NCBI GenBank assembly: GCA_965116665.1
Contig: OZ220709.1
Location: 2,542,001-2,606,000, forward strand
Length of the DNA: 64,000 nt
Source of the DNA: Aldehydirespirator sp965116665
GTDB lineage: Bacteria > Actinomycetota > Acidimicrobiia > Acidimicrobiales > Aldehydirespiratoraceae
Direction: 5' to 3'
Shown: piece after piece, positions 6,702 to 14,820 of the stretch
Layout: each line of letters begins with the position of its first letter
Numbering within the stretch: position 1 is the first letter of the stretch
The notes under the pieces: model-generated
Told to the model about the DNA's origin: nothing
What the model saw: only the letters and a program-made list of their open reading frames with translations
The model's database searches: none
Position numbers and translations under genes: made by a program

Positions 6702-8885
6702 ATGAGGAGGTGGGCTGTGGCCGCCGTTGCGTGCGTCGTGGCTGTCGTTGTCGCAGCTTCGGGCGCAGCCGCGGCCGCCCAGAGCCCGCGGTTCTCTGAC
6801 GTGCCCGCTGACCACTACGCCTTCGAGGCGATCGAGTGGGCGGCCGAGGCCGGGGTGACCGCCGGCTACGGCGACGGCACCTTCAGGCCACAGGTGCCCC
6901 TCAAAGAGAGCCACGCAGCGTTGTTCATGGCGAGCTTCTACGACGGCATCCTCGGAGCCGACCAGTCCGAGGACTTCACCCGCGGCGACATGATGGTCCT
7001 GCTCAAAGCCATCAACGACGGCACCCTGCGCGGCGCCGCACCGGCGCCAGGCCCAGCCGCGGACACCCAGAGCCCGCGGTTCTTTGACGTGCCACTGGAC
7101 CACTACGCCTTCGAGGCGGTGGAGTGGGCGGCCGAGGCCGGGGTGACCGCCGGCTACGGCGACGGCGCCTTCAGGCCACAGGTGCCCCTCAAGAAGCGCC
7201 ACGCAGTGTTGTTCATGGCGAGCTTCTACGACGGCATCCTCGGAGCCGACCAGTCCGAGGACTTCACCCGCGGCGACATGATGATCCTGCTCAAAGCCAT
7301 CAACGACGGCACCCTCCGCAACACCGGCGCTGACGCCGCGCCGGTGTTGCCTGCGGGTGCTTGCGGGGGTGCCAGCGACGATGATGTGGTTCGGTGGGTC
7401 GCGTCCAACAGTGCGAAAGACGTCTCGTGGTCGCCCGATTGCACACGGGTGGCCTTCATTCACCGCGGCGATCTGTGGCTCATGACCAGCGGGGGCCGCT
7501 CGTATCGCCTTGTCGTGGACGACCAGGATGCCTGGCTTCATTCTGCGGCCTGGTCCCCCGACGGCACCCGGATCGCATACGGACGCGATCACCAGAAGGA
7601 CGGGGACTGGGTCTCCCATATCTGGACCGTGTCGCCCGACGGCGGTGCAGCGAGGCAGATCACCGACGGTGACGCTCGCGACAGGTGGCCGGCGTGGTCA
7701 CCGGACGGTTCCAGGATCGCGTTCGCTCGTCTTGTTGACAACGACCGCTTCATCGTCTTGATGGACAGCGACGGAGGCCGCCAGCAGCCGCTCACGGCGG
7801 GGGGCCGCTGGGAGCAGACGCCGGCGTGGTCACCGGACGGGGCCCGGCTCGCCTACATTGCCGACGACGAGGTGATCGTGGCCGGCGCCGACGGCACCGG
7901 CGCCCGAGCCGTCTTCGGCGGCGTTGCGTGGGATGGCGGACTGTCATGGTCGCCCGACGGCAGCCGGGTCGCGTTCGTGCGTGACCGCGGTACCGGGACA
8001 GCCCTGCATGTGAGCGCCCTCGACGGCACCGGCGAGAGGATGGTCGCCGAGTCGGACGGAAAGGTGCTGATCCCGAAGTGGTCCCCTGACGGCCGGCGCA
8101 TCGCCTTCCACCTAAGGAGCGACACCGCCGAACGGCTCTATGTCAGCGGCATCGACGCCACCGGCTTCATCGAGGCGGAGCCCGCCCGGCCGATCCCGCC
8201 GGCCGGAACGGCCCCGGTCGCCGAGCCGCCCGCCGCGTTGGGCCTCGACCCGTTCTACACCAAGCACGTGGACGGCGCCCTGCCGGTGGTCGGGTCCTCG
8301 GAGGTCTCCGATGAGGCGCTGAGGCGTGCGGCTCTGGTTATGGGGCAGATCGTCGCCAACCGCCCCGACATCGTCCGGGTGCTCGCCCAGCACCGTGTCC
8401 GGGTAGCGGTCTACGCGATCACCGAGACGATCACGGACCTGCCGGAGGTCGCTGCGACGTGGCCCGATCTCGACCCCAACGCAGTCGGGCTCGGCCCGGG
8501 GCCCGGATTCCCCGTTGTTGTGACCTCAGAGGCCAACCTGCTGTGCGATGGATATTCCTCGGTGACAGTTCACGAGGGCGGCCACGCCGTGGACTACGCG
8601 CTCTGGCTGCTCCGCGACCACGACTTCCAGAACCGCCTTGACACCGCCTATGACAAGGCAATGGCCCAAGGACTCTGGGAAGGCAGCTACACCGCCACCA
8701 ACGCGGCCGAGTATTGGGCCGAGGGCGTCCTGTGGTTCATGAACGGGTCCGACGAGCGGGAAATCCCCCACCCCGGGGTCAACACCCGCGACGAACTGCA
8801 GGACTACGACCCGGCGCTGCACGAGCTGGTCCTCGACGTGCTCGGCGACGTCGAGGCCACCGCCTCCTGCTACGGCAAGCAGTAA
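6702..8885 (+). CDS. Secreted SLH-like / TolB-type propeller / zincin fusion protein
   Basis: 727-residue exported protein. A signal peptide covers about residues 1-26 (hydrophobic run ending GAAAAA). Two nearly identical SLH-like repeats follow (about 27-110 and 123-206) with FSDVPADHYAFEAIEWA and GYGDGTFRP motifs typical of cell-surface anchoring. A beta-propeller region (about 228-490) has repeated SWSPDGxRIAF motifs, as in TolB/DPP-type WD40-like repeats. The C-terminal domain contains HEGGH at 624-628 (a HExxH zinc motif) and a downstream Glu in NAAEYWAE at 670, suggesting a metalloprotease-like site. The SLH repeats stem from a 252-bp DNA duplication. Substrate and true activity are unknown. 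The ATG at 6702 is the only start upstream of the signal peptide. Confidence 0.8.
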   Translation: MRRWAVAAVACVVAVVVAASGAAAAAQSPRFSDVPADHYAFEAIEWAAEAGVTAGYGDGTFRPQVPLKESHAALFMASFYDGILGADQSEDFTRGDMMVLLKAINDGTLRGAAPAPGPAADTQSPRFFDVPLDHYAFEAVEWAAEAGVTAGYGDGAFRPQVPLKKRHAVLFMASFYDGILGADQSEDFTRGDMMILLKAINDGTLRNTGADAAPVLPAGACGGASDDDVVRWVASNSAKDVSWSPDCTRVAFIHRGDLWLMTSGGRSYRLVVDDQDAWLHSAAWSPDGTRIAYGRDHQKDGDWVSHIWTVSPDGGAARQITDGDARDRWPAWSPDGSRIAFARLVDNDRFIVLMDSDGGRQQPLTAGGRWEQTPAWSPDGARLAYIADDEVIVAGADGTGARAVFGGVAWDGGLSWSPDGSRVAFVRDRGTGTALHVSALDGTGERMVAESDGKVLIPKWSPDGRRIAFHLRSDTAERLYVSGIDATGFIEAEPARPIPPAGTAPVAEPPAALGLDPFYTKHVDGALPVVGSSEVSDEALRRAALVMGQIVANRPDIVRVLAQHRVRVAVYAITETITDLPEVAATWPDLDPNAVGLGPGPGFPVVVTSEANLLCDGYSSVTVHEGGHAVDYALWLLRDHDFQNRLDTAYDKAMAQGLWEGSYTATNAAEYWAEGVLWFMNGSDEREIPHPGVNTRDELQDYDPALHELVLDVLGDVEATASCYGKQ
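6780..7319 (+). repeat. Tandem duplication encoding two SLH-like modules
   Basis: Positions 6780-7031 and 7068-7319 are 252-bp direct repeats, offset by 288 bp (96 codons) and only slightly diverged. They are joined by a short Ala/Pro-rich linker. The similarity at DNA level, including synonymous sites, points to recent duplication or gene conversion inside the gene. Confidence 0.9.
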
Positions 8886-8947
8886 CACCGCAGCCATACC
8901 GGAGCACCGCGCCGGAGGCGCTCCGGTCACAGCCACTCTCTGCCACG

Positions 8948-9046
8948 TCGGGCAGGTGGTGGGCCACGTAGTCGACGGCTGCGGCCAGCCGGTAGACCGA
9001 CGGGGCGGTCTCGTGCTCCAGGCGTCCGACCGCGATCCCCACCGAC
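8948..9046 (-). pseudogene. 99-bp duplicated fragment of the 10529-10975 gene
   Basis: 97 of 99 bases match 10821-10919. On the minus strand it encodes the residues GIAVGRLEHETAPSVYRLAA seen near the start of the membrane protein at 10529-10975, but no complete ORF. The match stops abruptly at 9046, exactly where the open frame of the truncated secreted protein begins. This marks a recombination junction. The 60 bases before it, after the SLH protein stop, include a CGCCGGAGGCG-type inverted repeat. Confidence 0.75.
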
Positions 9047-9700
9047 GATCCCGCGCCCGGCGCCAGCCACTACCTGGTCAGCGGCTTCCAGGACTGCACG
9101 TACACGTTCGACAACAGCCCTGACGGCAGCCGCTCGTCCAGCGTTTGCTCAGAACGCACCGAGACGCCCTCGATCACGCTCGGCGAAGCCAGGAACCATC
9201 TTGTAGCAGGACGATCATATGAGATCACCGTCTTCGCCTGTGGTGAGGGCTTCGGGGAGGTCCGGCATCAGTGGCCCGACGCCGAAGACTGCTTCGCCTA
9301 CGGCACAACGACCATCGACGCGCAGGCTCGGGGCCTCGAAGTCGTGAGGTTCACACTCATCGACGACTGCTTCTGGTTCGAGGAGGATGCAGACCCCGAC
9401 ACTGCAGATCCGGCCGGACCGTGCTACCTCGCGGAATGGGCGCCGAGTCCGGGCGCTACCACCTACGACGCCGTCGCCTGGCCGTGTCCCAACGAGGAAG
9501 AGCCGTGCCGTGGAGAAGGCTTCGGGGCATATGACGGAAGCTACTCCATCTCGGACACCAAGGTCACCGCGGAACTCGGCTTGGAGTACGGGAAGCGTTA
9601 TGAGGTGACGGTCGACGTCAACTGCGGGGGACCAGCCAATGCGGCCACATGCTTCCGCTATGCGCGTGGCTGGGTGACAGTTCCAGCCCGCGGGAGTTGA
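9047..9700 (+). pseudogene. 5'-truncated secreted protein with FnIII-like, Cys-containing repeats
   Basis: A single open frame runs from the rearrangement junction to TGA at 9700 with no ATG and no usable GTG until 9344. It begins DPAPGASHYLVSGFQDCTYT and continues with Cys-paired segments such as YEITVFACGEGF and YEVTVDVNCGG, suggesting two repeats of an extracellular fibronectin-type or beta-sandwich domain. The signal peptide and upstream domains are missing, so this is best read as a C-terminal remnant. A 118-residue ORF starting at the GTG of 9344 could still be expressed, but it would lack an export signal. Confidence 0.6.
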
Positions 9701-9758
9701 CCCTTGCTGGAATCGCCTGCTGGGGGAAGAAACCTAGCAGATCTGCAAAAGAAATTGC

Positions 9759-9779
9759 TAGAATATTCTGTACAGAAAT
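9759..9779 (+). promoter_or_regulatory. Promoter/operator of the VapBC-type module
   Basis: The 60 bases before the antitoxin are AT-rich in an otherwise GC-rich window. TAGAAT (9759-9764) is a good -10. It overlaps two perfect palindromes, AGAATATTCT (9760-9769) and TTCTGTACAGAA (9766-9777). Overlapping dyads over a promoter fit autorepression by the antitoxin or toxin-antitoxin complex. Confidence 0.6.
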
Positions 9780-9801
9780 CTGCGAGTGGTATGGGGAAGC
9801 G

Positions 9802-10071
9802 ATGACCGACGAGACGAGGACCATTCCGGCGGGCCAGTTCCGGGAGCAGTGCCTGAGGCTCATGGACGAGGTGAACGCCACCGGCTCGAAGCTGATCGTC
9901 ACCAAGCACGGACGGCCCGTCGCCGCGCTCGTTCCGGTGTCCGAGCAGGGCCCGTCGGGCATCGTCGGGTGGTGCGAGCAGATCCGCATCCATGATGACT
10001 TGAGCGAGCCCGCCGTGCCCGCAGACGACTGGAACGTCGTGTCGGACCCGGCCAGCATCCTCGGCAGCTGA
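9802..10071 (+). CDS. Phd/YefM-family antitoxin
   Basis: 89-residue antitoxin. The N-terminal half has the Phd/YefM DNA-binding fold: TIPAGQFREQCLRLMDEV, then KLIVTKHGRPVAALVP, the family hallmark. The acidic C-terminal part (residues about 60-89, DDLSEPAVPADDWNVVSD) would wrap the toxin. The ATG at 9802 is preferred to an in-frame ATG at 9649, which would read through the promoter palindromes and the end of the truncated gene. The PIN-domain toxin follows 21 bases later. Confidence 0.85.
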   Translation: MTDETRTIPAGQFREQCLRLMDEVNATGSKLIVTKHGRPVAALVPVSEQGPSGIVGWCEQIRIHDDLSEPAVPADDWNVVSDPASILGS

Positions 10072-10092
10072 CCGGCCACGGTCACGGCTGGA

Positions 10093-10515
10093 ATGGACCT
10101 AATGCTCGACACCGACGCCCTGCTGTGGATGTCGCAGGGCAGCCCCAGACTCGGTCCCCGCGCCGCGTCGGCCATAGAGACGGCCGCCCGAGACGGTTCC
10201 CTGCGGTTCTCGGCCATATCGATGCTGGAGGTCGCCCGCCTCCACCACGGCGGCAGGATCGAACTGCCGTCGGTTCCCGAGCTGTGGCACCGCGACCTGC
10301 TTGCGGCCGGGGTGCGGGAGATTCCGGTCACCTCCGAGACGGCCATGCTGGCCGCCTCGCTGCACGCCAACCACGGCTTCCACTCCGACCCCGCCGATCA
10401 GCTGGTCACAGCCTCGGCCATTGTCACCAAGCGCCCGCTGGTCACCTCCGACCGCAAGATCCTCGACTGGGCCTCGGCGCGGGCCGCGCCCGAGTGTCTC
10501 GACGCCTGCGCCTGA
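10093..10515 (+). CDS. PIN-domain ribonuclease toxin (VapC family)
   Basis: 140-residue PIN-domain protein, probably an Mg-dependent RNase that acts on tRNA or rRNA when released from the antitoxin. The acidic site is visible: Asp6/Asp8 in MLDTDALLW, Glu46 in SMLEVARL, Asp99/Asp102 in HSDPADQLV and Asp120 in VTSDRKIL. Length and motif spacing match the family. It forms a two-gene operon with the Phd-type antitoxin upstream. All catalytic positions are intact, so the module looks functional. Confidence 0.87.
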   Translation: MDLMLDTDALLWMSQGSPRLGPRAASAIETAARDGSLRFSAISMLEVARLHHGGRIELPSVPELWHRDLLAAGVREIPVTSETAMLAASLHANHGFHSDPADQLVTASAIVTKRPLVTSDRKILDWASARAAPECLDACA

Positions 10516-10528
10516 CCCCTTCGAACTC

Positions 10529-10975
10529 TCAGGTGGGAGGCTCCCCGGCGCTGAGGGCTCCGATCTCGTCCAGGTAGGCGAGCTGGGCCTCGAGGATGCA
10601 CACCACGTCGACCGGGTCGGGGCCGCCCTCGGACAGCGATCGGGCCACCACCGCGTCGGTGGCCGCGTCGGTGTCGGCCACCGCCATGCCGTCCACGGCC
10701 ACCGCGGGGTCGCCGAGCTCCTGGCCGTGGGAGGTGGCCAGGCCCACCGACGCGAACCAGTCGAGGTGCCAGCCCAGCACCGTGCCCACATCGTCGTAAC
10801 TGATCCTGGCCGTCACCTCTTCGGGCAGGTGGTCGGCCACGTAGTCGACGGCTGCGGCCAGCCGGTAGACCGACGGGGCGGTCTCGTGCTCCAGGCGTCC
10901 GACTGCGATCCCCACCGACACGAACGCGATGGCAACCACCGCGGCGAGCCCGACCGCGGCGATCAGCCAGATCAC
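10529..10975 (-). CDS. Small membrane-anchored protein of unknown function
   Basis: 148 residues with one N-terminal membrane helix (MIWLIAAVGLAAVVAIAFVS) and a soluble domain with a possible coiled or helical region (LEHETAPSVYRLAAAVDYV). I do not recognise the family. It converges on the VapC toxin with a 13-base gap. A 99-bp piece of its 5' half is duplicated at 8948-9046. ATG at 10975; no in-frame alternative fits the membrane helix better. Confidence 0.6.
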   Translation of the reverse strand: MIWLIAAVGLAAVVAIAFVSVGIAVGRLEHETAPSVYRLAAAVDYVADHLPEEVTARISYDDVGTVLGWHLDWFASVGLATSHGQELGDPAVAVDGMAVADTDAATDAVVARSLSEGGPDPVDVVCILEAQLAYLDEIGALSAGEPPT

Positions 10976-10998
10976 AGCGCCGGCCAGCCGGGGTGCAA

Positions 10999-11050
10999 CG
11001 AACTAGGTGTGACTTTTCCACCTCTACGGTGGAAAACTGACACTAGTTCG
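10999..11050 (-). terminator. Long imperfect inverted repeat after the acyl-CoA dehydrogenase
   Basis: Two arms of about 23-24 bases (10999-11022 and 11028-11050) around a 5-base loop, including perfect CGAACTAG and TTTTCCACC segments. It lies 27 bases downstream of the acyl-CoA dehydrogenase stop on the minus strand and upstream of the next minus gene. A transcription terminator or a small mobile-element remnant are both possible. Confidence 0.45.
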
Positions 11051-11076
11051 CTCTGGGCCGGTGCCGACACAGGGCG

Positions 11077-12192
11077 CTAGAGGCCGATGCGCTGGGCGAG
11101 GAGCTCCCGGTGATAAGTGGGGTCGCCGAAGAGGAGCTCGGAGCTCTTGGCCCGCTTGAAATAGAGGTGCGCGGGGTGCTCCCAGGTGAAGCCGATCCCG
11201 CCGTGGATCTGGATGTTCTCAGCCGCCGCGTGGAAGTAGGCCTCCGAGCAGTAGCTCTTGGCCAGGGATGCCACCTGGGCCAGCTCCTCGTTCATCTCGG
11301 CCGCGCACCAGCCCGCGTAGTAGGCGGCCGACTTGGCCGACTCCACCTCCAGCAGCATGTCGGCGCACTTGTGCTTGATGGCCTGGAACGAGCCGATGGG
11401 CCGTCCGAACTGCACCCGGACCTTGGCGTACTCGACCGACATGTCCAAGCAGCGCTGGGCCCCGCCCACCTGCTCGGCGGCCAGGGCCACCGAGGCCAGG
11501 TCGAGCACGCTCTCCAGCACCGGCCATCCCTGGCCCTCGGTGCCGACGAGCGCGGCCTCCACCCCCTCGAAGGTGAGCTTGGCCTGCTTGCGGGTCTGGT
11601 CCATGGTTGACAGCGCGGTGCGGGTCAGCCCGGCCGCGGCCGGATCCACCGTGAACAGGGAGACGCCGCCGCTGGTGCGGGCCGCCACGATGATCAGGTC
11701 GGCGGTGTGCCCGTCGAGGACGTACATCTTGACACCGTCCAGCCTCCAGGAGCCGTTGTCCGCCGTCGCGGCCATCGTGATGCCGGGTTCGTCCCAGCGG
11801 CCGTTCTGCTCGGTGAAGGCCAGCGTGCCCCGCGTCTCGCCCGAGGCGATACCGGGCAGGTGGGCCTCTTTGGCCGACTCGTCGCTGCTGAGCATCAGCG
11901 TGTTGGCGGCCATCACGGCCGACGAGAAGTAGGGGGCGCAAAGCAGGGACCGCCCCATCTCCTCGAGCACCACGACCTGCTCTATGCGGGTGAAGCCCTG
12001 GCCGCCGTAGTCCTCGGGTATGGTCAGCGCGGGCAGGCCCATCTGCTCGGACATCTGGGCCCACACGTCGGGGTCGAAGCCCTGCTCGGTGTCCATCTGC
12101 TCGCGGACCGCGGACTCGGGCGACTTCTCCTCCAGAAAGCTGCGGACGAAGTCTCGGAGCTGCTCCTGCTCATCGGTGAATGCGAAGTTCAC
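11077..12192 (-). CDS. Acyl-CoA dehydrogenase family protein
   Basis: 371-residue FAD-dependent flavoenzyme that would oxidise an acyl-CoA at the alpha-beta bond and pass electrons to ETF. N-terminal helical domain (FTDEQEQLRDFVRSFLEEK), substrate loop ALTIPEDYGGQGF, mid beta-domain with LAFTEQNGRWDEPG, and C-terminal helical domain with YAKVRVQFGRPIGSFQAIKH and QIHGGIGFTWEHPAHLYFKR are all present. The GTG at 12192 is chosen because the protein homology begins there and a GGAG sits 8-9 bases upstream; the frame stays open further, but that part is antisense to sufC. The substrate is unknown. It diverges from the suf operon. Confidence 0.88.
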   Translation of the reverse strand: MNFAFTDEQEQLRDFVRSFLEEKSPESAVREQMDTEQGFDPDVWAQMSEQMGLPALTIPEDYGGQGFTRIEQVVVLEEMGRSLLCAPYFSSAVMAANTLMLSSDESAKEAHLPGIASGETRGTLAFTEQNGRWDEPGITMAATADNGSWRLDGVKMYVLDGHTADLIIVAARTSGGVSLFTVDPAAAGLTRTALSTMDQTRKQAKLTFEGVEAALVGTEGQGWPVLESVLDLASVALAAEQVGGAQRCLDMSVEYAKVRVQFGRPIGSFQAIKHKCADMLLEVESAKSAAYYAGWCAAEMNEELAQVASLAKSYCSEAYFHAAAENIQIHGGIGFTWEHPAHLYFKRAKSSELLFGDPTYHRELLAQRIGL

Positions 12193-12284
12193 GGTGGGGA
12201 TCTCCTGCGAGTTGCGTGCGACGGCCAAGCTATCGGGCCGATTCAGGGCTGGGACGGGCCGTAGTGCCAGCACCGGCTCGGCCG

Positions 12285-12290
12285 TAGGAT
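12285..12290 (+). promoter_or_regulatory. Candidate -10 box for sufC-sufS-sufU (leaderless)
   Basis: TAGGAT ends seven bases before the GTG start of sufC. Transcription would start at about the first codon. It lies in the 105-base divergent gap with the acyl-CoA dehydrogenase. No clear -35 is seen. Confidence 0.4.
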
Positions 12291-12297
12291 CAGGACC

Positions 12298-13056
12298 GTG
12301 CCCGCAGCACCGCTCTTCGAGATCGACGGCCTGCATGTGGCCACCGCGGACGGCGGCGTCGAGATACTGCGCGGCGTCGACCTGGTGGTCGGCGCGGGCG
12401 AGCTGCACGCTCTCATGGGTCCCAACGGTTCGGGCAAGTCCACCCTGGCCGCCACCCTGCTCGGCAGCCCCGAATACGAGGTGACCGGCGGCTCGATCCG
12501 CTTCAAGGGCGAGGACATCACCGCCTGGCCCCCGGAGGTGCGGGGCAAGGCCGGCCTGTTCCTGGCGTTCCAGTATCCCCAGGAGATCCCGGGCGTGTCG
12601 GTGCGCAACTTCCTCACCCAGGCCCTGCAGGCCCGCAAGGGCACCGAAGTCAGCTCCATCGAGACCTACATGACGATGGTCGAATGGATGGAGCGCCTGG
12701 CCATCGACTCGCAGTTGATGGACCGGCACCTCAACGAGAAGTTCTCCGGCGGGGAGAAGAAGCGCAACGAGATACTCCAGATGGCGGTGCTGGAGCCCGA
12801 GATGGCCATCCTCGACGAGACCGACACCGGCCTCGACATCGACGCCCTGCGCATCGTCGCCACCGGGTTGAAGGAGGTCCGGTCGGAGAGACCGGAGCTG
12901 GGGGTGCTGGCCATCACCCACTTCCAGCGCATCCTCACCGCCGGCCTCGAGCCCGACCGGGTGCATGTGATCATGGGCGGCCGCATCACCACCAGCGGCG
13001 GCCCCGAGCTGGCCGACCAGCTCGAGCGCGAGGGTTACGAGCGGTTGGCGTCGTGA
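12298..13056 (+). CDS. sufC: Fe-S cluster assembly ATPase SufC (copy 1)
   Basis: 252-residue ABC-type ATPase that binds the SufB-SufD scaffold and drives Fe-S cluster assembly. Walker A GPNGSGKST, the SufC-typical FLAFQYPQEIPGVS Q-loop, signature FSGGEKKRNEI and Walker B MAILDETDTGLDID are intact. The GTG at 12298 lies seven bases after a -10-like box. sufS overlaps its stop by four bases. A second SufC is encoded at 21607-22398 beside sufB/sufD, so this copy is separated from its expected scaffold genes. Confidence 0.92.
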   Translation: MPAAPLFEIDGLHVATADGGVEILRGVDLVVGAGELHALMGPNGSGKSTLAATLLGSPEYEVTGGSIRFKGEDITAWPPEVRGKAGLFLAFQYPQEIPGVSVRNFLTQALQARKGTEVSSIETYMTMVEWMERLAIDSQLMDRHLNEKFSGGEKKRNEILQMAVLEPEMAILDETDTGLDIDALRIVATGLKEVRSERPELGVLAITHFQRILTAGLEPDRVHVIMGGRITTSGGPELADQLEREGYERLAS

Positions 13057-14297
13057 GCGGCGAGGGCGGCGACCGGCTCGGGGCAGGCACCCGTGCGGAC
13101 TTCCCGCTCCTGGGGCGGGAGATGCGCGGCCGGCCCATCGTCTACCTCGACTCGGCTGCCTCGTCGCAGAAGCCCCGGTGCGTTCTCGACGCCATGAACA
13201 GCTACTACGAGACCATAAACGCCAACGTCCACCGGGGCGCCTACGAGATCGCGGCCCACGCCACCGAGGCCATGGAGGCGGCCCGGGCCGCCGTCGCGCG
13301 GTTCGTGAACGCGCCCTCGGCCGACGAGATCGTGTTCACCAAGAACGTCACCGAGGCCATCAACCTGGTCGCCCGATCCTGGGGCGGGGCCAACCTCGGG
13401 CCCGGCGACGCGGTGGTCATCACCGAGATGGAGCACCACGCCAACATCGTCCCGTGGCACATCATGGCGGCCGAGAAGGGCTTCGAGCTGCGCTGGATCG
13501 GTGTCGGCGCCGACGGGCAGCTCGATCTCGGCAACCTGGACCGGCTGCTCGACGGGGCCAAGCTGCTGGGCGTCACCGCGATGAGCAACGTGCTGGGCAC
13601 GCTCAACCCGATCCGCCGGCTGGCCGACGCCGCCCACGACGCCGGAGCGCTGCTTCTGGTGGACGCAGCCCAGTACGTCCCCCACCTGCCCACCGACGTG
13701 CAGGCGCTCGGCGCCGACTTCCTGGGCTTCACCGGGCACAAGATGTGCGGTCCCACCGGGATAGGGGTGCTGTGGGCCAGGGCCGAGCTGCTGGAGGCCA
13801 TGCCGCCGTTCCTCGGGGGCGGAGAGATGATCCTCGACGTTCGCAAGGACGGCTTCCTTCCCAACAACATCCCCCACAAGTTCGAGGCGGGAACCCCGCC
13901 CATCGCCGAGATCGTCGGCCTCGGCGCGGCGGTGGGCTATCTCGAGGGCCTGGGCATGGACCGGGTGCGCGAGCACGAGGTGAGCCTCACCGCCTACGCG
14001 CTGCGCACGCTCCAGGACCGCTACGGCCCGGACCTCGCGGTGCACGGACCGTCGGAGCCGGCCTGCCGGGGCGGAGTCCTGTCGATGAGCTTCCGCGACA
14101 TCCACCCCCACGACCTGTCCCAGGTGCTCGACGACCGGGGCGTGTGCGTGCGGGCCGGGCACCATTGTGCCAAGCCGCTCATGCACCACCTCGGGGTCCC
14201 GGCCACCGCCCGGGCCTCGCTGTACGTCTACAACGACACCTCCGATGTGGACGCCCTCGCTGACGCCCTCGGCGCGGCCGGCGAGTTCTTCGGGTAG
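13053..14297 (+). CDS. sufS: Cysteine desulfurase SufS
   Basis: 414-residue PLP enzyme that removes sulfur from L-cysteine and supplies it to SufU and the SufBCD scaffold. The PLP lysine is in FTGHKMCGPTG and the persulfide-carrying cysteine in RAGHHCAKPLM; the N-terminal YLDSAASSQKP and TEMEHHANIVPW motifs are typical of class V group II enzymes. The GTG at 13053 overlaps the sufC stop (GTGA), which fixes the start; longer in-frame extensions are sufC in another frame. sufU follows after 12 bases. Confidence 0.93.
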   Translation: MSGEGGDRLGAGTRADFPLLGREMRGRPIVYLDSAASSQKPRCVLDAMNSYYETINANVHRGAYEIAAHATEAMEAARAAVARFVNAPSADEIVFTKNVTEAINLVARSWGGANLGPGDAVVITEMEHHANIVPWHIMAAEKGFELRWIGVGADGQLDLGNLDRLLDGAKLLGVTAMSNVLGTLNPIRRLADAAHDAGALLLVDAAQYVPHLPTDVQALGADFLGFTGHKMCGPTGIGVLWARAELLEAMPPFLGGGEMILDVRKDGFLPNNIPHKFEAGTPPIAEIVGLGAAVGYLEGLGMDRVREHEVSLTAYALRTLQDRYGPDLAVHGPSEPACRGGVLSMSFRDIHPHDLSQVLDDRGVCVRAGHHCAKPLMHHLGVPATARASLYVYNDTSDVDALADALGAAGEFFG

Positions 14298-14309
14298 GCG
14301 GGGTCGGTC

Positions 14310-14807
14310 GTGGCCGGTCTGGAGGACCTCTACCGGGAGATCATCCTCGACCACTACCGCAACCCCCGAAACCGCGGCGAGCTCGAGGTGCCTCCCGCGG
14401 TGCAGGCCGTGGGCTTCAACCCGCTGTGCGGGGACGAGGTGATCGTCTACCTGGAGGTGAGCGACGGCGTGATCACCGATGTGTCCACCGGCGGCCAGGG
14501 CTGCTCGATCAGCCAGTCGTCGGCGTCGATGATGTCCACTGCGATCAAGGGCCGCACGGTCGCGGAGGTGCGGCGGCTGGTCCGGTCCTTCAAGCGGATG
14601 ATGTCCATCCACGGCAGCGGGATCGGCGGCACCGACGACGAACTCGACGACGAACCCGAGGCCGGCAACGGCACCGGTGGCACCGGTGAGGTGAAGCTCG
14701 GGGATCTCGAGGCCCTGCGCGGTGTGGTGAAGTTCCCGGTGCGCATCAAGTGCGCCACCCTGTCGTGGAACACCCTGGTCCAAGCCATCGACGAGACCCT
14801 CGCCTGA
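14310..14807 (+). CDS. sufU: Zinc-dependent sulfurtransferase / scaffold SufU
   Basis: 165 residues. SufU accepts persulfide sulfur from SufS and passes it to the assembly scaffold in bacteria that lack SufE. LYREIILDHYRNPRNRG and the three metal or sulfur cysteines, in NPLCGDEV, GQGCSISQSSASMM and RIKCATLSWNTL, are present. A Gly/Asp-rich insertion (about residues 108-130, DDELDDEPEAGNGTGG) lengthens it relative to shorter homologues. It closes the plus-strand suf operon and converges with hicA after 13 bases. Confidence 0.9.
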   Translation: MAGLEDLYREIILDHYRNPRNRGELEVPPAVQAVGFNPLCGDEVIVYLEVSDGVITDVSTGGQGCSISQSSASMMSTAIKGRTVAEVRRLVRSFKRMMSIHGSGIGGTDDELDDEPEAGNGTGGTGEVKLGDLEALRGVVKFPVRIKCATLSWNTLVQAIDETLA

Positions 14808-14820
14808 GTTCCCAGGCGCC

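Noticed and set aside
6657..7619. 320-codon minus-strand ORF across the SLH repeats
   Set aside because: Repeats within it only mirror the duplicated SLH modules of the real gene on the plus strand.
9649..9801. N-terminal extension of the Phd-type antitoxin from ATG 9649
   Set aside because: It would run through the end of the truncated gene and the palindromic promoter; family similarity starts at 9802.
11003..11012. 10-bp identity (TCACACCTAG on the minus strand) with 31146-31155 as a shared element end
   Set aside because: A ten-base match picked after the fact is expected by chance in 64 kb, and the flanks do not match.
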